A stretch of DNA of 64,000 nucleotides from JANJUO01 sp942492935 (lineage in GTDB: Bacteria; Bacteroidota; Ignavibacteria; Kapaibacteriales; UBA2268), in NCBI GenBank assembly GCA_942492935.1, contig OW818654.1, forward strand, positions 1,240,001 to 1,304,000. The letters are read 5' to 3'. Shown here piece after piece: positions 8,020-15,977 of this stretch. The position numbers and the translations under genes were made by a program. Every line of letters begins with the position of its first letter. The first letter of the stretch is position 1. The notes under the pieces are model-generated. The model searched no databases, was not told the DNA's origin, and saw only the letters and a program-made list of their open reading frames with translations.

Positions 8020-8471
8020 TGCTTAAAACCTCCTTTGGATTTCTTATTTCCAATGTTTTGTAACGAAACATCATATTTACAGAATTATATCTTAAAATTC
8101 TATCTAAATTTACAATGTGCTTAAAATTCCAACTAACTAAACATCTACATTGTTTACCGTACTTATGGCGATATGAGTAGCATCGTCAAAAGATTTTTCT
8201 GAAATAACTTTTAACTCAATATATTTCATTGCTAAATATTCAGATTCTTCATTTCTTAATAAAATTTCTTTATTTTCAATTGGAATTTCATTTAGTTTAT
8301 CAATAACAAACAATGGTGCCTGCTTATTTCATCAATTGTTAAATCAGAAATTACTGCAATTTTCTTCCCACTAATAAATTCTTCAAATAACAAATTTGAC
8401 CATTTTTCAAATTCCTTATCAAAACAGCCACCTATTACTGATGTGTCAATATAAATTCTTTGCTTTCTCAT
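8003..8471 (-). pseudogene. PIN-domain (VapC-like) toxin 1, two frameshifts
   Basis: From an ATG at 8471 the frame reads MRKQRIYIDTSVIGGCFDKE and ISGKKIAVISDLTIDEI, then breaks. A second frame gives KQAPLFVIDKLNEIP and SFDDATHIAI, VNNVDV, then breaks again. A third gives LVSWNFKHIVNLDRI to EVLSNEEEY. The motifs YIDTS, DDATH and DVLVSWNFKH are the conserved acidic and core elements of PIN-domain RNases. Two frameshifts make the full toxin untranslatable. The end overlaps the intact small partner at 7846-8019. Confidence 0.8.
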
Positions 8472-8503
8472 TTAAATTTGCTTTAATTATTATCAAAAAA
8501 CTA

Positions 8504-8521
8504 CGCTTACAATTATGTTAA
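8504..8521 (-). promoter_or_regulatory. Shared promoter block before PIN 1
   Basis: Minus strand TTAACATAATTGTAAGCG, one change from the block at 7085-7102, about 33 bases before the PIN 1 ATG. A conserved leader TTTTGATAATAAT follows, as in the other two PIN modules. Confidence 0.45.
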
Positions 8522-8522
8522 T

Positions 8523-8711
8523 TTATGATGTTTTTAATTTTTCAGCTTCATATTTTCTTTTCATAAAATAATTATATAAATCGTTATCTTTCAAACTATT
8601 TTTCATGTTGGTAATCATTAAATCAAAATCACCATTAGCACTCAAATAATTTTCCAATCTAACTTTACGTTGAAATTCAACGCAATCAAATGATTTATTC
8701 ATCTTCTTCAT
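8523..8711 (-). CDS. Small DCVxxQR-type antitoxin of PIN module 2
   Basis: A 62-aa protein with the conserved SFDCVEFQRKVRLE segment near its start and a basic helical tail YNYFMKRKYEAEKLKTS. Its last 26 residues are identical to those of the module 3 protein (10602-10787), and the DNA matches over about 87 bp with one difference, while the middle parts differ. The start overlaps the PIN 2 end by 17 bases. It probably binds and neutralises the PIN protein in intact systems. Here it stands as an orphan. Confidence 0.65.
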   Translation of the reverse strand: MKKMNKSFDCVEFQRKVRLENYLSANGDFDLMITNMKNSLKDNDLYNYFMKRKYEAEKLKTS

Positions 8712-9161
8712 TTAATACTTCCCTTGGTGAACGAATATCAATCAATTTATAACCAAACATCTGATTTATTGCATTATATTTAATAATTCTAAAAGCATTT
8801 ACAATATGTTTGAAATTCCAACTGACAAGAACATCAACATTATAATATGAACTATAAGCAATATGAGTTGCATCATCAAAATGTTTTTTTGAAATAGCAT
8901 CAAGTTCAATATATTTCTTTGCCAAATCTTTAATATCATCATTAATTTCTAATATTTCAAGATATTCTGCTGGTATTTCCTTTAATTTGTTTTTAACTTT
9001 TTCAGGTGCTTTTTGAAGTTCATCAAATTAAGTGAAGGAAACTACTGCAATAAAATTTCCTTTTTAAATTCTTCAAATAATAAGTTAGACCATTTTTCAA
9101 ACTCAGTATCAAAACAGCCGCCTATTACAGATGTATCAATATAAATTCTCTTTTTTCTCAT
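8695..9161 (-). pseudogene. PIN-domain (VapC-like) toxin 2, frameshift and stop
   Basis: From an ATG at 9161: MRKKRIYIDTSVIGGCFDTE to EEFKKEI, then a frame break. The second frame reads FIAVVSFT, a TAA, then FDELQKAPEKVKNKLKEIPA and onward without a break to IRSPREVLNEEDE. The C-terminal 76 residues (8695-8925) remain open and contain DDATHIA and DVLVSWNFKHIV. The N-terminal catalytic Asp (YIDTS) lies in the other frame, so no active PIN protein can be made without recoding at two sites. Confidence 0.8.
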
Positions 9162-9192
9162 TTTCATTTACTTCAATTATTATCAAAAATGT

Positions 9193-9210
9193 CGCTTACA
9201 AATATGTTAA
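9193..9210 (-). promoter_or_regulatory. Shared promoter block before PIN 2
   Basis: Minus strand TTAACATATTTGTAAGCG, identical to the block before the rod RNA, about 32 bases before the PIN 2 ATG and followed by TTTTTGATAATAAT. Confidence 0.45.
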
Positions 9211-9324
9211 ATTAAATACTCTTTTTTTCCAATAGTTAATTTCTACATTTTTATTAAACAACTGTCCAAATATAAAAATAAATCAATGAATTGCAAAAGA
9301 AAAAATTACACAGAAACTAATTCA
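9194..9324. repeat. TA-island spacer repeat, copy B
   Basis: Best-preserved partner of copy A (7086-7232), including the final block that encodes the ELVSV end of HicB. It separates hicB from PIN 2. Confidence 0.75.
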
Positions 9325-9560
9325 TTATTTCTTATTTTACGATTAAAATTAAACTTGTAAAATTCTGCATCTCTTATGCTTGATTTAGGAATTTCTAATC
9401 CTTCTTCAATCATACCATCAATATGAAATTCAATTGCTTCTTTCATTAAAATTTCTGTTTCTTTTTTAGTTTTACCGGCGGCAACACAACCCAGCAAATC
9501 AGGAGAGTATGCGGAATATCCTGTTTCGGATTTTTCAAAAATTATCAAATATTTATTCAT
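9306..9560 (-). CDS. hicB: HicB family antitoxin
   Basis: An 84-aa protein reading MNKYLIIFEKSETGYSAYSP, DLLGCVAAGKTKKETEILMK and EAIEFHIDGMIEEG, the classic HicB partial RNase H fold (YSPDLPGC and a helix after GxTxxE). It lacks a C-terminal DNA-binding domain of obvious type. The start overlaps the end of hicA by 8 bases. Its role is to bind and inhibit HicA. The last codons lie in a repeat shared with the unrelated DUF2283 gene, a sign of cassette exchange. Confidence 0.88.
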   Translation of the reverse strand: MNKYLIIFEKSETGYSAYSPDLLGCVAAGKTKKETEILMKEAIEFHIDGMIEEGLEIPKSSIRDAEFYKFNFNRKIRNNELVSV

Positions 9561-9744
9561 TATCTAACCCTGCTTGTTTTAAAATACTATTTTTTGTTTT
9601 TATTGCAAGATCATCACTTAAATTCCCTGCAACTGTTACCAAACCAGATTTTGTACTATGTTTAAATTGCCTATGACTGCCCTTAGTTCTTTTTAGTATC
9701 CATCCATCATTTTCTATTAATTTTATAATTTCTTTGACTTTCAT
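9553..9744 (-). CDS. hicA: HicA family mRNA interferase toxin
   Basis: A 63-aa double-stranded-RNA-binding-like protein with the HicA signature: KEIIKLIENDGW, then KGSHRQFKH with the catalytic His, then GLVTVAGNLSDDLAIKT and a C-terminal helix SILKQAGL. HicA cleaves mRNA when free of HicB. It appears intact and is paired with hicB by an 8-base overlap. Confidence 0.88.
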   Translation of the reverse strand: MKVKEIIKLIENDGWILKRTKGSHRQFKHSTKSGLVTVAGNLSDDLAIKTKNSILKQAGLDNE

Positions 9745-9913
9745 ACTTTATATTTTCTGTGAAATTCAATAATTTCTACATCTTCAATAAAAACTGCCGC
9801 AATATAAAATAATTCAAGGAACTGCAAAAGAAAAAATTATTAAATATGTATTCTTTGTTTAAAAAATATATCGCAATACAATTACAAATCAAATGACATA
9901 AAAAATAGATTTA

Positions 9914-10261
9914 TTAAATATTTTCAGTCTTTGCTTTCAATAATTTTATCAATTCATTAATTACTTCATCATATTTAATATCTTTCAACTTGCCAATTTT
10001 TTTGATTATTATATTAGAATTTGAAGTAAAAATCTTGGAATATTTAATAAAACTATCAAATTTCAAGAACCCATCTTCTAAATCTTCATTAGAAAGTTTT
10101 ATAGAATATATGTCATCATATCTTTTACTCGTAACCTGTACCATAATGAAATCATCATTATTTAAATCAACCAATATCAAAGCAGGTCGTAACTTTGAAT
10201 TTGATAAATCAGAATACGGAAAAGGTATAACAACTAATTCGCCTGATTCAAATAATCCCAT
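9914..10261 (-). CDS. MazF/PemK-like toxin
   Basis: A 115-aa protein reading GELVVIPFPYSDLSNSKLRP, ALILVDLNNDDFIMVQVTSK, then SFIKYSKIFT. The motifs VxPFPYSD, KxRPA and the strand VQVTSK match MazF/PemK endoribonucleases; the conserved Arg and Ser/Thr of the active site are in place. It is intact. Its start overlaps the upstream antitoxin gene by 28 bases, so the two are one translational unit. Confidence 0.85.
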   Translation of the reverse strand: MGLFESGELVVIPFPYSDLSNSKLRPALILVDLNNDDFIMVQVTSKRYDDIYSIKLSNEDLEDGFLKFDSFIKYSKIFTSNSNIIIKKIGKLKDIKYDEVINELIKLLKAKTENI

Positions 10262-10464
10262 GCTTCATCCTCCTCAGGTCTATTCCAGTCTTTTTTTAAA
10301 GAACTTTCACTAAATATATAAGAATCAGATTCTTCAATGAAAAAATCCTCAGAATCTTTATCAAAGACAATTAATATTGCTTGTTTAGGTTCTTCCAAAA
10401 TTAATGGTTGTAATAGATGAACTAAACCTTGCTGATTTATTATTGCCTGATAAGTATGGAACAT
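10234..10464 (-). CDS. Antitoxin partner of the MazF-like toxin
   Basis: A 76-aa acidic protein. The N-terminus YQAIINQQGLVHLLQP resembles a short swapped-hairpin DNA-binding strand pair, and the C-terminus ESSLKKDWNRPEEDEAWDYL is the conserved toxin-binding tail of antitoxins upstream of MazF-like genes in Bacteroidota and Cyanobacteria (DUF2281-like). It precedes and overlaps the toxin. It likely represses its own promoter. Confidence 0.75.
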   Translation of the reverse strand: MFHTYQAIINQQGLVHLLQPLILEEPKQAILIVFDKDSEDFFIEESDSYIFSESSLKKDWNRPEEDEAWDYLNQAN

Positions 10465-10601
10465 ATACCACCTATTTATTAAATTAAAATTATTTAATTT
10501 TTAACAAATTTCAAAGCCGAAAATTAAAGTAGTTTTAAAAACTATTTTTGCTTTAATTTATGTACATACGAATATAATAAACACTTTACAAATATGTTAA
10601 T

Positions 10602-10787
10602 TTATGATGTTTTTAATTTTTCAGCTTCATATTTCCTTTTCATAAAATAATTATATAAATCGTTATCTTTCAAACTATTTTTAATATTTTGCGACAAAAT
10701 TTTCAAATCAAATTCTGCTTCTTCAAGCATTTCTTTTCTTACATCACGCTGAAATTTCACACAATCAAAGTTTTCATTCTGTTTCAT
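10602..10787 (-). CDS. Small DCVxxQR-type antitoxin of PIN module 3
   Basis: A 61-aa helical, charged protein, ENFDCVKFQRDVRKEML near its start and the same 26-residue C-terminus as the module 2 protein. The ATG at 10787 has a good ribosome binding site, GGGAGGTG, which lies inside the PIN 3 codons for PREVL. The overlap with PIN 3 is 14 bases. The identical tail and near-identical DNA of modules 2 and 3 point to recent duplication or gene conversion. Confidence 0.65.
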   Translation of the reverse strand: MKQNENFDCVKFQRDVRKEMLEEAEFDLKILSQNIKNSLKDNDLYNYFMKRKYEAEKLKTS

Positions 10788-11240
10788 AAATCAACACCTC
10801 CCGTGGAGTTCTAATGTCAATAAATTTGTAACCATTAAAAAGATTAACGGAATTATATTGTTTTATTTTATCCAAATTAACAATATGTTTAAAATTCCAA
10901 CTTACAATTACATCAACTTCAGAAATAGTTGCCGCTGAAATATGCAAGGCATCCTCATTTGATTTTTTTGTTAAAACTCCAGTTGAAATATATAAATCCG
11001 CCAGCGTCTCAATTTCATCATTGATATTAATAATTTCAATAAATGAGTCTGGAATTTCTTTTAATTTAAGTTTTACTTTTCCTGGAGCGTTCTCTAATTC
11101 CTTCAAACTTATTACAGAAATCACAGCAATTTTCTTACCATCAATAATTTCATCAAAAAAAGATTTGACCATTTTTCAAATTCTTTATCAAAACAGCCAC
11201 CTATTACTGATGTATCAATATAAATTCTCGGCTTTTTCAT
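10774..11240 (-). pseudogene. PIN-domain (VapC-like) toxin 3, single frameshift at a T7 run
   Basis: From an ATG at 11240 the frame gives MKKPRIYIDTSVIGGCFDKE and FEKWSNLF. The remainder, FFDEIIDGKKIAVISVISLK to IRTPREVLIYETE, is open in the next frame. The break falls at a run of seven T on the coding strand (7 A at 11155-11161); eight T would restore one 155-residue PIN protein. All acidic motif positions (YIDTS, KELE, NEDALH, EVDVIVSW) are otherwise present. This could be a real mutation, a length-variable switch or a sequencing error. Confidence 0.8.
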
Positions 11241-11272
11241 TTAGTTTTACTTCCATTATTATCAAAAGACTA

Positions 11273-11292
11273 CGCTTGTAAATATATTTTAA
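11273..11292 (-). promoter_or_regulatory. Divergent copy of the shared promoter block before PIN 3
   Basis: Minus strand AAATATATTTACAAGCG with the following TTTTGATAATAAT leader, placed like the blocks before PIN 1 and PIN 2, about 33 bases from the ATG. Confidence 0.35.
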
Positions 11293-11609
11293 AATATTCC
11301 TTTTCTTTATTCAAATTTTCCGATAATTCAAACATAACTTTGCAAATTTAGTATTAAAACAATATTCTACAAAATACTTTTTAATAAATAATTGAAAAGG
11401 ATGAATTGAATTAAGTATTTATTCAAATTCTGATATTGTTACTTTAAGATTATAGAGGTATTTCAATTTATTGAAGTGCATTGTTGGCAATAAGAAGTAT
11501 GTACAAATTTTCAATTTTCTCATCCCCTATTCAAACATAATATATATTCTAACGTCTAAATATAATTGTATTTAATTTTGAAAATTTTAGAATTTACTTT
11601 GAATTTTGT
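11293..11609. other. Divergent intergenic region upstream of the suf genes
   Basis: This 317-bp AT-rich stretch between the TA island (minus) and sufS (plus) must hold the sufS promoter. TACTTTG at 11595-11601 is a near match to a -7 box but lies very close to the ATG. No hairpin, repeat or ORF stands out. Confidence 0.4.
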
Positions 11610-12881
11610 ATGAAAGAAATAAATTTAAATCAGTATAACGAACTTATAGAAACAGATTGTAAACCCTATAATATAAATGGTATTAGAGAAGATTTTCCTG
11701 TTTTGAAAACTTTAGTTCATGGAAAACCACTTGTCTATTTAGATAATGCCGCCACAACTCATAAACCAATTCAAGTAATTGATGCTGTTAATGATTTTTA
11801 TGCAAATTATAATAGTAATATCCATCGTGGAGTGCATAAATTATCTCAAATAGCCACCGACAAATATGAAGATGCTCGTAGAACTGTAAAAAGTTTTATT
11901 AATGCAAAGCGATTAGAAGAAATTGTTTTCACTTCTGGAACTACTGACAGTATCAATCTTGTTGTTAGCTCTTATGGTAGAAAATTTCTTAAAGAAGGCG
12001 ACAATGTTATAATTTCAACAATGGAACATCATTCAAATATTGTTCCTTGGCAAATGTTACGTGAAGAAAAAAATATTGAAATAAGAGTGATTCCTATTGA
12101 TGATAATGGGGATTTGATGCTTGATGAATTTTATAAGTTAATAGATGAAAATACAAAATTTGTTTCGGTTACTCATATTTCTAATGCTCTTGGCACTGTA
12201 AATCCAATAAAATTGATTATAGATAAAGCCCACGAAACTGGAATACCAGTATTAATTGATGGAGCTCAATCAATTCATCATACTAAAATTGATGTTCAAC
12301 AACTCGATTGCGATTTCTTTGTATTTTCTGGGCATAAAATTTATGGTCCAACAGGTATTGGAATTTTATACGGAAAAAAAGAATTTCTCGAAAAAATGCC
12401 TCCACATAAAGGTGGCGGTGATATGATATTATCAGTAAGTTTTGATAGAACAATTTACAATGATTTACCCTATAAATTTGAAGCTGGAACACCTAATATA
12501 GCAGGAGCTATTGGATTAACAGCCGCTATAAAATATGTTGAAAGTGTTTGCATTAAAAATATTGCCCGATATGAAAATGAATTGCTTATTTATGCAACAA
12601 ATCTAATTTCAAACTTGCCCGGTGTAAGAATTATTGGTAATGCTCGTAATAAATCATCAGTCATTTCTTTTGTTATGGATAACGCACATCCTCACGATAT
12701 TGGTACTTTGCTTGATATTGATGGGGTTGCCATTAGAACAGGTCATCATTGTGCCGAGCCGATAATGCGTAGATACAAAATACCTGCAACCGCAAGAGCA
12801 TCTTTTGGATTATACAATACGAAGGAAGAAATTGACGTCTTAATAAATTCGATTAATAAAGTTAATAAAATGTTTAGTTAA
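11610..12881 (+). CDS. sufS: SufS-type cysteine desulfurase
   Basis: A 423-aa PLP enzyme that takes sulfur from cysteine for Fe-S cluster assembly. Seen: YLDNAATTHKP near the N-terminus, MEHHSNIVPWQ, the PLP lysine in SGHKIYGPTG (K243) and the catalytic cysteine in RTGHHCAEP (C381), the signature of group II (SufS) enzymes. An extra 15 residues precede the usual start. sufU follows after 4 bases and sufT after that, so the three form an operon. A SufU-type scaffold usually also relays sulfur from SufS. The SufBCD genes are not in this window. Confidence 0.95.
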   Translation: MKEINLNQYNELIETDCKPYNINGIREDFPVLKTLVHGKPLVYLDNAATTHKPIQVIDAVNDFYANYNSNIHRGVHKLSQIATDKYEDARRTVKSFINAKRLEEIVFTSGTTDSINLVVSSYGRKFLKEGDNVIISTMEHHSNIVPWQMLREEKNIEIRVIPIDDNGDLMLDEFYKLIDENTKFVSVTHISNALGTVNPIKLIIDKAHETGIPVLIDGAQSIHHTKIDVQQLDCDFFVFSGHKIYGPTGIGILYGKKEFLEKMPPHKGGGDMILSVSFDRTIYNDLPYKFEAGTPNIAGAIGLTAAIKYVESVCIKNIARYENELLIYATNLISNLPGVRIIGNARNKSSVISFVMDNAHPHDIGTLLDIDGVAIRTGHHCAEPIMRRYKIPATARASFGLYNTKEEIDVLINSINKVNKMFS

Positions 12882-12885
12882 ATAT

Positions 12886-13332
12886 ATGAATGAATTACAA
12901 GAATTATATCAGCAAGTGATTTTAGATCACAACAAAAACCCCAGAAATTTTGGGGAATTAAAGCAATACAACCATTTTGCTGAAGGACATAATCCACTTT
13001 GTGGCGACCAAATAGATGTTTATTTGGATATTGAAGATAATATTATCAAAGATTTACGTTTCGTTGGAGCTGGGTGTGCAATTTCAAAGGCATCAGCATC
13101 TATTATGACCACCTTGCTCAAAGGTAAAAATGTTGATGAAGCAAGAGGTTTATTCAATGAATTCCATAAAATTGTTACTGCAGATATAGAAGAAAATATA
13201 GATGAACTCGACCTTGGCAAATTAGCAGTTTTCTGTGGAGTAAGAGAATTTCCAGCAAGAGTAAAATGTGCAAGCTTGGCTTGGCATACATTATTACAAG
13301 CATTAGATAATGCTCAAACATCAAAGAATTGA
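12886..13332 (+). CDS. sufU: SufU-type Fe-S assembly / sulfur relay protein
   Basis: A 148-aa NifU_N/IscU-fold protein: LYQQVILDHNKNPRNFG, NPLCGDQIDVYL, GAGCAISKASASIMT and VKCASLAWHTL give the three conserved cysteines and the Asp that bind zinc. The insertion between the second and third cysteine is of the SufU kind. It accepts sulfur from SufS through zinc-ligand exchange in well-studied Firmicutes homologues. It is directly downstream of sufS. Confidence 0.93.
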   Translation: MNELQELYQQVILDHNKNPRNFGELKQYNHFAEGHNPLCGDQIDVYLDIEDNIIKDLRFVGAGCAISKASASIMTTLLKGKNVDEARGLFNEFHKIVTADIEENIDELDLGKLAVFCGVREFPARVKCASLAWHTLLQALDNAQTSKN

Positions 13333-13339
13333 GAGAAAA

Positions 13340-13657
13340 ATGGAAAATTCAAAAAAAGAACTTGAAGAAAAAGTAATTGAACAAATAAAAGATATATATG
13401 ACCCAGAAATTCCTGTAAATATATATGATTTGGGATTAATTTATGATGTTGCAGTTACCGAAGATAATGATGTTGTTGTATTGATGACATTAACTGCTCC
13501 GGGCTGTCCTGAAGCTGGTACAATTCCCGGTGAAGTTGAAATTAGAGTTAAAGAATTACCAGAAATAAATAATGTAAAAGTAATTTTGACATTTGACCCA
13601 CCTTGGGACAAATCTATGTTGAGTGACGCTGCAAAATTGGAATTAGGATTATTTTAA
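13340..13657 (+). CDS. sufT: SufT / MIP18 family (DUF59) Fe-S maturation protein
   Basis: A 105-aa protein with YDPEIPVNIYDLGLIYDVAV and TLTAPGCPEAGTIPGEVE, the DUF59 signature with its conserved Cys. I choose the ATG at 13340, 7 bases after the sufU stop and preceded by GAGAGAA, rather than the upstream in-frame start at 13310 that would overlap sufU. SufT proteins help mature Fe-S proteins and are typically found in suf operons like this one. Confidence 0.9.
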   Translation: MENSKKELEEKVIEQIKDIYDPEIPVNIYDLGLIYDVAVTEDNDVVVLMTLTAPGCPEAGTIPGEVEIRVKELPEINNVKVILTFDPPWDKSMLSDAAKLELGLF

Positions 13658-13687
13658 AATTTATAAATTTGAAATTCGGAAAATTTT

Positions 13688-14752
13688 ATGTCTAATAAAT
13701 TTTATCCTGTTGCTGTTAAACAGGTTATAAAAGAAACGCCTTCAGCAGTTTCTGTTGTTTTTGATATTCCACAAAACCTACAAGATGAATTTTCATATAA
13801 ACATGGTCAGTATTTAACTTTAAAAGTCATTGTTAATGGACAAGAGAATCGCAGAGCGTATTCGATTTGTAGTAGTCCATATTTTGAAAATGATTTGAAA
13901 ATTGCCATTAAAAAAGTTGATGATGGCAGTGTTTCAGTTTATTTGAATGATAATCTCAAATCAGGGGATATTGTAGAAATTATGTCCCCAAATGGACATT
14001 TTACGATAGATTTAAATGCTGAAAATAAAAAAAATTATTGTTTTGTAGGTGCGGGAAGTGGTATAACTCCTTTGATTTCGATAATAAAATCTGTTTTATT
14101 TGCTGAATCGCAAAGCACGGTTTTGTTAATTTATGGCAATAGGAATCAATCTGAAATTATTTTCAATGATGAAATTGACGAACTTCAAAAAAAATACCCG
14201 AATAGATTTAAAGTAATTCATATTCTAACACAACCCTTTGATGGATATGCTGGGTTAAGAGGAAGAATTAATAACAATTTATTAGAATCAATAATTAAGA
14301 ATGAACAAATTACGGTAAAAAATACTGAGTACTTCCTATGTGGTCCTGTAGAAATGATGAAAAATGCTGAAGGAATGCTAATTAATTGGAATGTTAATAA
14401 AAATCAGATTCATAAAGAATCATTTACTGTATCAGAAAAAGGTGAAAATGTGAGTAATGAAATTGATGAATTGAAACCAAGAAAAGTAAAAATCTTACTT
14501 TATTCTGAAGAACTTGAAATGATTGTTCAGCCAGATGAAACTATTACAACTGCTGCACAAAGAGAAGGTTACGATCCTCCTTATAGTTGTCAAATTGGTG
14601 CATGCTCTACTTGCAGAGCAAAAATCGTTTCTGGCAAAGTAATGATGGAAGAAAGAGATTCTCTGACTGATGATGAAATTGAAGAAGGTTATATTCTAAC
14701 TTGCCAATCTCATCCACTTACAGATGATGTAGTTATTGATTTTGATTGTTAA
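13688..14752 (+). CDS. Ferredoxin-NADP reductase-like protein with 2Fe-2S domain
   Basis: A 354-aa flavoprotein. FAD domain: RRAYSICSSP (residues about 57-66). NAD(P) domain: GAGSGITPLISII and CGPVEMMKN. The C-terminal plant-type ferredoxin domain has CQIGACSTCRAK and a fourth Cys in LTCQS. The layout is that of PaaE/HmpX-like reductases that feed electrons to oxygenases or other acceptors. With suf genes upstream and purK downstream, the acceptor is not evident. A role in supplying electrons for Fe-S work is only a guess. Confidence 0.88.
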   Translation: MSNKFYPVAVKQVIKETPSAVSVVFDIPQNLQDEFSYKHGQYLTLKVIVNGQENRRAYSICSSPYFENDLKIAIKKVDDGSVSVYLNDNLKSGDIVEIMSPNGHFTIDLNAENKKNYCFVGAGSGITPLISIIKSVLFAESQSTVLLIYGNRNQSEIIFNDEIDELQKKYPNRFKVIHILTQPFDGYAGLRGRINNNLLESIIKNEQITVKNTEYFLCGPVEMMKNAEGMLINWNVNKNQIHKESFTVSEKGENVSNEIDELKPRKVKILLYSEELEMIVQPDETITTAAQREGYDPPYSCQIGACSTCRAKIVSGKVMMEERDSLTDDEIEEGYILTCQSHPLTDDVVIDFDC

Positions 14753-14764
14753 TTGGATTAAATT

Positions 14765-15928
14765 ATGCTGAAATCTTTATACAAGGACAACAAGCCCTTA
14801 ACACTTGGTATTTTGGGAGGTGGACAATTAGCAAAAATGCTTGCTTCAGCTGCTTATAGAATGGGGATTAATGTAGCTGTAATTGAAAATCATTCAGAAT
14901 CTCCAGCCGGTGATATGACAAAAAATGATTTTTCAAAGGGCTGGAATATTGAGTCCGAACTTGATAATTTCATTGAACAATCTGACATTATAACTCTGGA
15001 AAATGAATTTATTGACCCTGATATCCTTGATTATATTTCAAAAAAGAGGAAAGTTTTTCCATCGGCTGATACAATGCGATTAGTTCAGGATAAGCTAACT
15101 CAAAAAGAAACTTTTAAAAGTGCTGGTTTACCTATTCCTCATTTCGAGAATATTGAATCTACTGATGAGCTTTTTGATTTTGCCAAGCGATACGGTTATC
15201 CTTTTGTACTAAAAGCAAGGAAATATGGTTACGATGGCTATGGCAATGCAACAATTTTTGATGAAAGTGCGATTGAAACATCTTTTAATAAGTTCAATAA
15301 TAACGATACAAAAAGACCTCTAATGGCAGAAACTTTCATTGATTTTACAAAAGAACTTGCAGTTTTAATTGCAAGAAATGAATCCGGTGAAACTGTTGTC
15401 TATCCTTGTGTTGAAACAGTTCAATATCGTCATATTTGCCATGAAGTTATAGCACCAGCTGAAATTGATGAATCAATTCAAAAAGAAGCTCAGAATATTG
15501 CACTAAAAGCTGTTGAATCTATTAATGGAGTTGGAGTATTTGGGGTAGAATTATTTCTTACTAAGCGAAATCAAATTTTAATTAATGAAATTGCTCCACG
15601 CCCACATAATTCAGGACATTATACAATTGAAGCATGTCAAACATCACAATTTGAGAATTGTATTAGAGCAGTTTGCAATTTACCACTTGGCTCTTCAAAA
15701 TTGCTTACTCCGGCTGCAGCTATGGTAAATTTACTTGGCGAGAGAGATGGTTCTGGCGTTCCAACTGATATAACACCATTACTTAGACATAATTCCGTTT
15801 GGCTTCACCTTTACAACAAAAAAAGTTCTCGTACAGGTAGAAAGATGGGGCATATTACTGCAATTGGCAATACTCAAAGCACCGCTTTAAGCAGAGCAAA
15901 ATCTGCAGCAGAAGCTATTGAATGGTAA
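14765..15928 (+). CDS. purK: N5-carboxyaminoimidazole ribonucleotide synthase PurK
   Basis: A 387-aa ATP-grasp enzyme: LGILGGGQLAKMLASAAYRM at the N-terminus, the ATP-grasp centre YPFVLKARKYGYDGYGN and the metal site NEIAPRPHNSGHYTIEAC. It converts AIR, ATP and bicarbonate to N5-CAIR in purine synthesis. The partner purE is not in the window. The gene begins 12 bases after the reductase stop. Confidence 0.94.
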   Translation: MLKSLYKDNKPLTLGILGGGQLAKMLASAAYRMGINVAVIENHSESPAGDMTKNDFSKGWNIESELDNFIEQSDIITLENEFIDPDILDYISKKRKVFPSADTMRLVQDKLTQKETFKSAGLPIPHFENIESTDELFDFAKRYGYPFVLKARKYGYDGYGNATIFDESAIETSFNKFNNNDTKRPLMAETFIDFTKELAVLIARNESGETVVYPCVETVQYRHICHEVIAPAEIDESIQKEAQNIALKAVESINGVGVFGVELFLTKRNQILINEIAPRPHNSGHYTIEACQTSQFENCIRAVCNLPLGSSKLLTPAAAMVNLLGERDGSGVPTDITPLLRHNSVWLHLYNKKSSRTGRKMGHITAIGNTQSTALSRAKSAAEAIEW

Positions 15929-15977
15929 AAGAGAGTCAATTACGATTTACGAATTACGAATTATGGGGGCATGAAAA

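Noticed and set aside
9990..10313. A 107-aa plus-strand ORF antisense to the MazF-like gene
   Set aside because: Shadow frame of a clear toxin gene. Its low-complexity composition follows from the AT-rich opposite strand.
7212..11240. Prophage or integrative element hypothesis for the TA island
   Set aside because: No integrase, phage structural gene, tRNA or att-like direct repeat was found at the borders. The repeats found are internal spacers.
13310..13339. Upstream start for sufT
   Set aside because: It overlaps sufU by 23 bases and adds residues not typical of the family. The ATG at 13340 has a better ribosome binding site.
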